Assembly: GCA_009692945.1 (NCBI GenBank)
Contig: SHYD01000013.1
Coordinates: 1 to 44,762, forward strand
DNA length: 44,762 bases
Direction of reading: 5' to 3'
From: Dehalococcoidia bacterium
Lineage (GTDB): Bacteria > Chloroflexota > Dehalococcoidia > SHYD01
In this document: positions 42,113 to 44,762 of the stretch, in pieces
Numbering within the stretch: position 1 is the first letter of the stretch
Layout: each line of letters opens with the position of its first letter
Made by a program: the position numbers and the translations under genes
Notes under the pieces: model-generated
Seen by the model: the letters and a program-made list of their open reading frames with translations, nothing else
Told to the model about the DNA's origin: nothing
The model's database searches: none

Positions 42113-42943
42113 TCAGGAGGTCGTGGCGGCTGGCTGGGGCAGGTGGGGCAGCGCTTCGTTCATGCTCCCGGTGCGGTAGCCCGCCAGGTCCAGTGTCACG
42201 TACAGATAACCGAGGTCCCGCAGCCGTTTGTGAACGGCGGTCCTGATATCAGGCGCCAGCAGCCGTTCGATCTCGTGCGCGTCGACTTCGATGCGGGCCA
42301 TCTTGTCGTGGTGCCGCACCCGGACCTGGCCGAAGCCCAGGTCGTGGAGGAACATCTCGGCGGCGTCGATGCGGCCGATGGCTTCCAGGTCGATGGGGGT
42401 TCCGTAGGGGAAACGGGAGGAGAGGCAGGCGAGGGCGGGCTTGTCAGCGGTGGGAAGGCCGCGCTGCCGCGAGTACTCCCGGATCTCCGCCTTGGTCAGT
42501 TCCACCTCGAACAGCGGGCTGCGGACGTTGTGTTTCTGCCCGGCCCGGTGCCCCGGACGGAAGTCCCGGCGGTCGTCGGCGTTGAAGCCATCGGCCACGA
42601 AGTCAAAGCCTTCAGCCTCTGCGAGGCCGGTCAGAAGCGAGTAGAGTTCGTCCTTGCAGAAGAAGCAGCGGTTGGTGTTGTTGGCCATGTAGAGGGGGTT
42701 GTCCATCTCATGGGTGTCCAGCAGCCGGTGCCGCAGCCCCAGCGCCTGAGCCTGGGCCACTGCCGCCTCGCCCTCCCGCTGCGCCAAGCTGGGCGAGATG
42801 CCGGTGACCGCCAGCGCGCGGTCGCCCATCACCTCGTTCGCGACCACCGCCAGGTAGGTGCTGTCGACCCCACCGGAGTAAGCGACGATGACCGATTGCA
42901 GGGACGCCAGCACCGATTTCAGCCGTTCTTGTTTGTCAGTCAT
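42113..42943 (-). CDS. larE: ATP-dependent sacrificial sulfur transferase LarE
   Basis: A 276-residue PP-loop enzyme that adds sulfur to the nickel-pincer precursor: SGGVDS at 23-28 binds ATP; GVPTAD-like region and ACLSSRFPYG hold Cys173, the position of the sacrificial Cys in L. plantarum. The protein also has Cys93 and Cys96 in RCFFCK, so three Cys are arranged as in LarE homologues reported to carry an iron-sulfur cluster; that is inference. ATG 42943 overlaps larB by 8 bases. The longer open frame to 43249 is a larB shadow. Confidence 0.93.
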   Translation of the reverse strand: MTDKQERLKSVLASLQSVIVAYSGGVDSTYLAVVANEVMGDRALAVTGISPSLAQREGEAAVAQAQALGLRHRLLDTHEMDNPLYMANNTNRCFFCKDELYSLLTGLAEAEGFDFVADGFNADDRRDFRPGHRAGQKHNVRSPLFEVELTKAEIREYSRQRGLPTADKPALACLSSRFPYGTPIDLEAIGRIDAAEMFLHDLGFGQVRVRHHDKMARIEVDAHEIERLLAPDIRTAVHKRLRDLGYLYVTLDLAGYRTGSMNEALPHLPQPAATTS

Positions 42944-43712
42944 GGGTCCGATCCCGGTATGCCAGGCGGTTGATCTGCGCCGCAAGATACCCGGCGCCGA
43001 AGCCGTTGTCGATGTTGACCACGCCCAGGCCCGGGGCGCAACTGTTGAGCATCGCGAGCATGGGCGTGAGCCCGCCCAGGTTGGCGCCATAGCCCACGCT
43101 GGTGGGCACGGCCACCACCGGCACGTCCACCAACCCGCCCACCACGCTGGGCAGCGCGCCCTCCATCCCCGCCACGGCGATGACGACATTGGCCTCCCGC
43201 AAGCGCGGCATGAGGTCGAGCAGCCGGTGAATGCCGGCCACCCCGGCATCGATCATCACATCGACCTCGTGCCCCATGAGCCGCGCGGTCAGCGCCGCTT
43301 CCTCGGCCACCGGGAGGTCTGCCGTGCCGCCGGTGACCAGGGCGATGCCCCGCATCGGTACCAGCGCCGGGGCGCGGTCGAGGGTGATGGCCCGGGCGGC
43401 CTGATGGTAGACGGCGTCGGGCATCAGGTCCGCGACCGCGTTGAAGTACTCTGGGCCCACTCGGGTGATGAGCAACTTCTCCGCCCGGCCGGCCAAGCGT
43501 TGGACGATCTCCGCGACCTGCGCCACGGTCTTGCCCTGGCCAAAGATGACCTCGGGCAGCCCCTGGCGCAGGCCGCGGTGATGGTCGAGCCGGGCGAAGC
43601 CAATATCCTCGTAGGGGAGGTAGCGGAGTTGCTCCAGCGCCTCGCCGGGGGCGAGGCTCCCCTGCCCCACCCGGGTCAGGAGTTGCAGCACGCGGGCATC
43701 GTCAGCGGCCAA
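42936..43712 (-). CDS. larB: Pincer cofactor biosynthesis protein LarB
   Basis: A 258-residue LarB, which carboxylates and adenylates nicotinate mononucleotide-type substrate. The second half is the AIR-carboxylase (PurE-like) domain: VTGGTADLPVAEEA, VAVAGMEGALPSVVGGLVD, VAVPTSVGYGANLGG, and SCAPGLGVVNIDNGFGAG. TTG 43712 is supported by GGGGAG nine bases upstream; an in-frame stop lies three codons before it and no ATG or GTG is available closer. It heads a minus-strand run larB-larE-larC-GT-csaB-like-methyltransferase. No larA (lactate racemase) is present. Confidence 0.93.
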   Translation of the reverse strand: MAADDARVLQLLTRVGQGSLAPGEALEQLRYLPYEDIGFARLDHHRGLRQGLPEVIFGQGKTVAQVAEIVQRLAGRAEKLLITRVGPEYFNAVADLMPDAVYHQAARAITLDRAPALVPMRGIALVTGGTADLPVAEEAALTARLMGHEVDVMIDAGVAGIHRLLDLMPRLREANVVIAVAGMEGALPSVVGGLVDVPVVAVPTSVGYGANLGGLTPMLAMLNSCAPGLGVVNIDNGFGAGYLAAQINRLAYRDRTHD

Positions 43713-43835
43713 AGGCGTTCACTCCCCGTTCTAAGGTCATGGATTCGAGGGTTTCATTATGCGCTTCAACGATACTTGGTTTTGCGCCGGGGTTCAATCG
43801 ACCCCCGCCGCAACCTTCGACCCCAAGGCTGGCTC

Positions 43836-43857
43836 GCGACGCATGCGTCGCCGCTAC
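43836..43857. repeat. Palindromic repeat GCGACGCATGCGTCGC with CGCCGCTAC tail
   Basis: A perfect 16-base palindrome (43836-43851) followed by the constant tail CGCCGCTAC (43849-43857). It lies between the FN3-like gene and larB and matches the element at 5505-5527 in core and tail. Confidence 0.6.
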
Positions 43858-43874
43858 GACTGGCCCGGTGAACC

Positions 43875-43905
43875 GAGAGGGCCGCACCCCCAGGTGCGGC
43901 CTCTC
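43875..43905 (-). terminator. Hairpin downstream of the right-edge surface protein gene
   Basis: GAGAGG(G)CCGCACC pairs with GGTGCGGCCTCTC over 13 bp with one bulged G. It starts 23 bases beyond the stop of the minus-strand gene. No T-run follows on that strand, so intrinsic termination is uncertain. Confidence 0.5.
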
Positions 43906-43927
43906 GCATCAGTCCGAACCGGACGGG

Positions 43928-44762
43928 TTATGGCGTCACGAAACCCCAAGTCGTGGACCAACTCACCGGCGTGCCGTCGCCCTGTATGCGCGGCCGCACC
44001 CGCCAGTAGTAGTTGGTGGCCGCTTCCAGCGGGAACTTATCGGACACCTGGTAGGTGCTGGGCGGCGAGGCCAACCCGGCGTGCATCAACTCCCAATAGA
44101 GGAACGCGTTGGGGCCGAACGCCGGGTCCTTGCTGACCTGCACCTCGTAGTAGAACACGTACGGGTTCGAATTCGCCCAGGTGAGCGCTGGGGTGAGGGT
44201 GGCCACCGTGCTGCCGCCGTCCGGGACCACCCTGCTGATGGTGGCGCTGGTGGCCTTGGGCGTGCGGAAGGTACGCACGGCCCAGGCCGAACAGTCCTTG
44301 TCGAGCGGCTCGAGCACCGAGGACGACCTGACCCGCCAGGTTTAGGTGATGTCGGGCAGCAGCACGTAGTGTCCCTTGCCGAACAGCGGTGCGTCCACCT
44401 GGTAGCTGCTTTCGGGGCCGCGGATCAGGTCGATGCCCTGTCCGTCGTTGTTGGCGGGTATCACCTGGACGTGGTATACCTTGGCCCCCGGCGGCAGCTC
44501 CCAGGCCAGCGATGGGGCGAAGTCCGCCGCCAGGGTCTTGTCCTCGGGGCCGCTGAGGGTGGGCTTTGGCAGTTCGATCAGCAGCGCGAACACGCCGGCG
44601 GGGTTGGTGATGGCGGGCAGGGAGGTGGCGATGGTGATCGTGCCGGTGACGGTACTGTCGAAGGTGATGGTGTTAGGGCCGCCAGAGTTGGCGCCGATGA
44701 TGGCCGCCCGCAGGTATCCGGCGCCGGTGTCAAGTTTGTTGGTGACCACCAGGCTCGCGGCC
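43928..44762 (-). pseudogene. Secreted FN3-like/beta-helix surface protein, partial, with in-frame stop
   Basis: The 3' 278 codons are in view and the 5' part lies beyond the edge. The first part (VVTNKLDTGAGYLRAAI, TITFDSTVTG) matches the right-handed beta-helix 'CSLREAI-like' families; two FN3-like units follow, with VFYYEVQVSKDPAFG and YYWRVRPRIQGDG, closely related to the left-hand gene. At 44342-44344 a TAA (minus strand) interrupts LLPDIT-stop-TWRVR, where the paralogue has Tyr (LLPDMTYFWRVR). Reading continues in the same frame on both sides, so a single TAC/TAT to TAA change explains it. Either a nonsense mutation or a base error. Confidence 0.75.

Noticed and set aside
42944..43249. 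102-codon upstream extension of LarE
   Set aside because: It is a Trp/Pro-rich shadow of larB; LarE homologues start at the ATG used here.

Overview
The window is a high-GC (roughly two-thirds G+C by eye) bacterial segment with about 34 recognisable genes, no rRNA, tRNA or CRISPR array, and no complete transposon. The gene mix (CO-dehydrogenase-like molybdenum hydroxylase with CoxG, amidohydrolase_2, Rieske oxygenase, class II aldolase and GMC oxidoreductase; FN3-like secreted proteins; a 7TM-HD phosphodiesterase; LarB/LarE/LarC) and the abundance of short dispersed palindromes suggest an uncultured, metabolically versatile soil or marine lineage, most likely Chloroflexota (Dehalococcoidia-like). 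This is inference from gene content only; no marker gene here decides the phylum.

Layout, left to right: the tail of an amidohydrolase-like gene (1-99); a cupin; a frameshifted secreted multidomain protein (842-2616, minus); two convergent short-chain dehydrogenases; a tandem universal stress protein; a GMC oxidoreductase; a histidine kinase whose N-terminus is missing and which abuts, head to head, a GlnE-like nucleotidyltransferase that has also lost its N-terminus and carries a frameshift; a tight four-gene operon for a molybdenum hydroxylase (2Fe-2S, FAD and Mo subunits plus a CoxG-like protein, 10077-14197); a DUF3303-like protein; a BaiN-type flavoprotein followed by a methionine-synthase fragment; transaldolase; an overlapping RelE-fold-nuclease-like/DUF2283 pair; a thioredoxin-fold YyaL/DUF255 protein; a ParE-type toxin-antitoxin pair; amidohydrolase, class II aldolase and Rieske oxygenase; a lower-GC DUF3883 gene; and a LutB-LutA fusion.

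From 28.8 to 37.8 kb the plus strand holds housekeeping genes: YqeY-like, 7TM-HD phosphodiesterase, purQ, purL and a large NorD-like VWA protein whose start overlaps the purL stop. From 43.7 down to 37.8 kb the minus strand holds a six-gene run: larB-larE-larC (nickel-pincer cofactor synthesis, with no larA in view) followed with little spacing by a glycosyltransferase, a CsaB-like pyruvyl transferase homologue and a methyltransferase. The right edge holds a second FN3-like secreted protein, related to the left one and interrupted by an in-frame stop.

The most distinctive features are the non-coding repeats (three copies of a ~150-bp element in 7.3 kb, four loci of ATCTGCG/TTATCCACAGATT-type phased repeats, and hairpins ending in a constant CGCCGCTAC) together with several gene-decay or deletion scars (about 1505-2305, 8097, 8390, 15870 and 44342). 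I see no single large undescribed system. The best candidates for something new are the LarBEC/cell-surface gene run, the NorD-like protein coupled to purL, the DUF2283 pair, and the repeat families.
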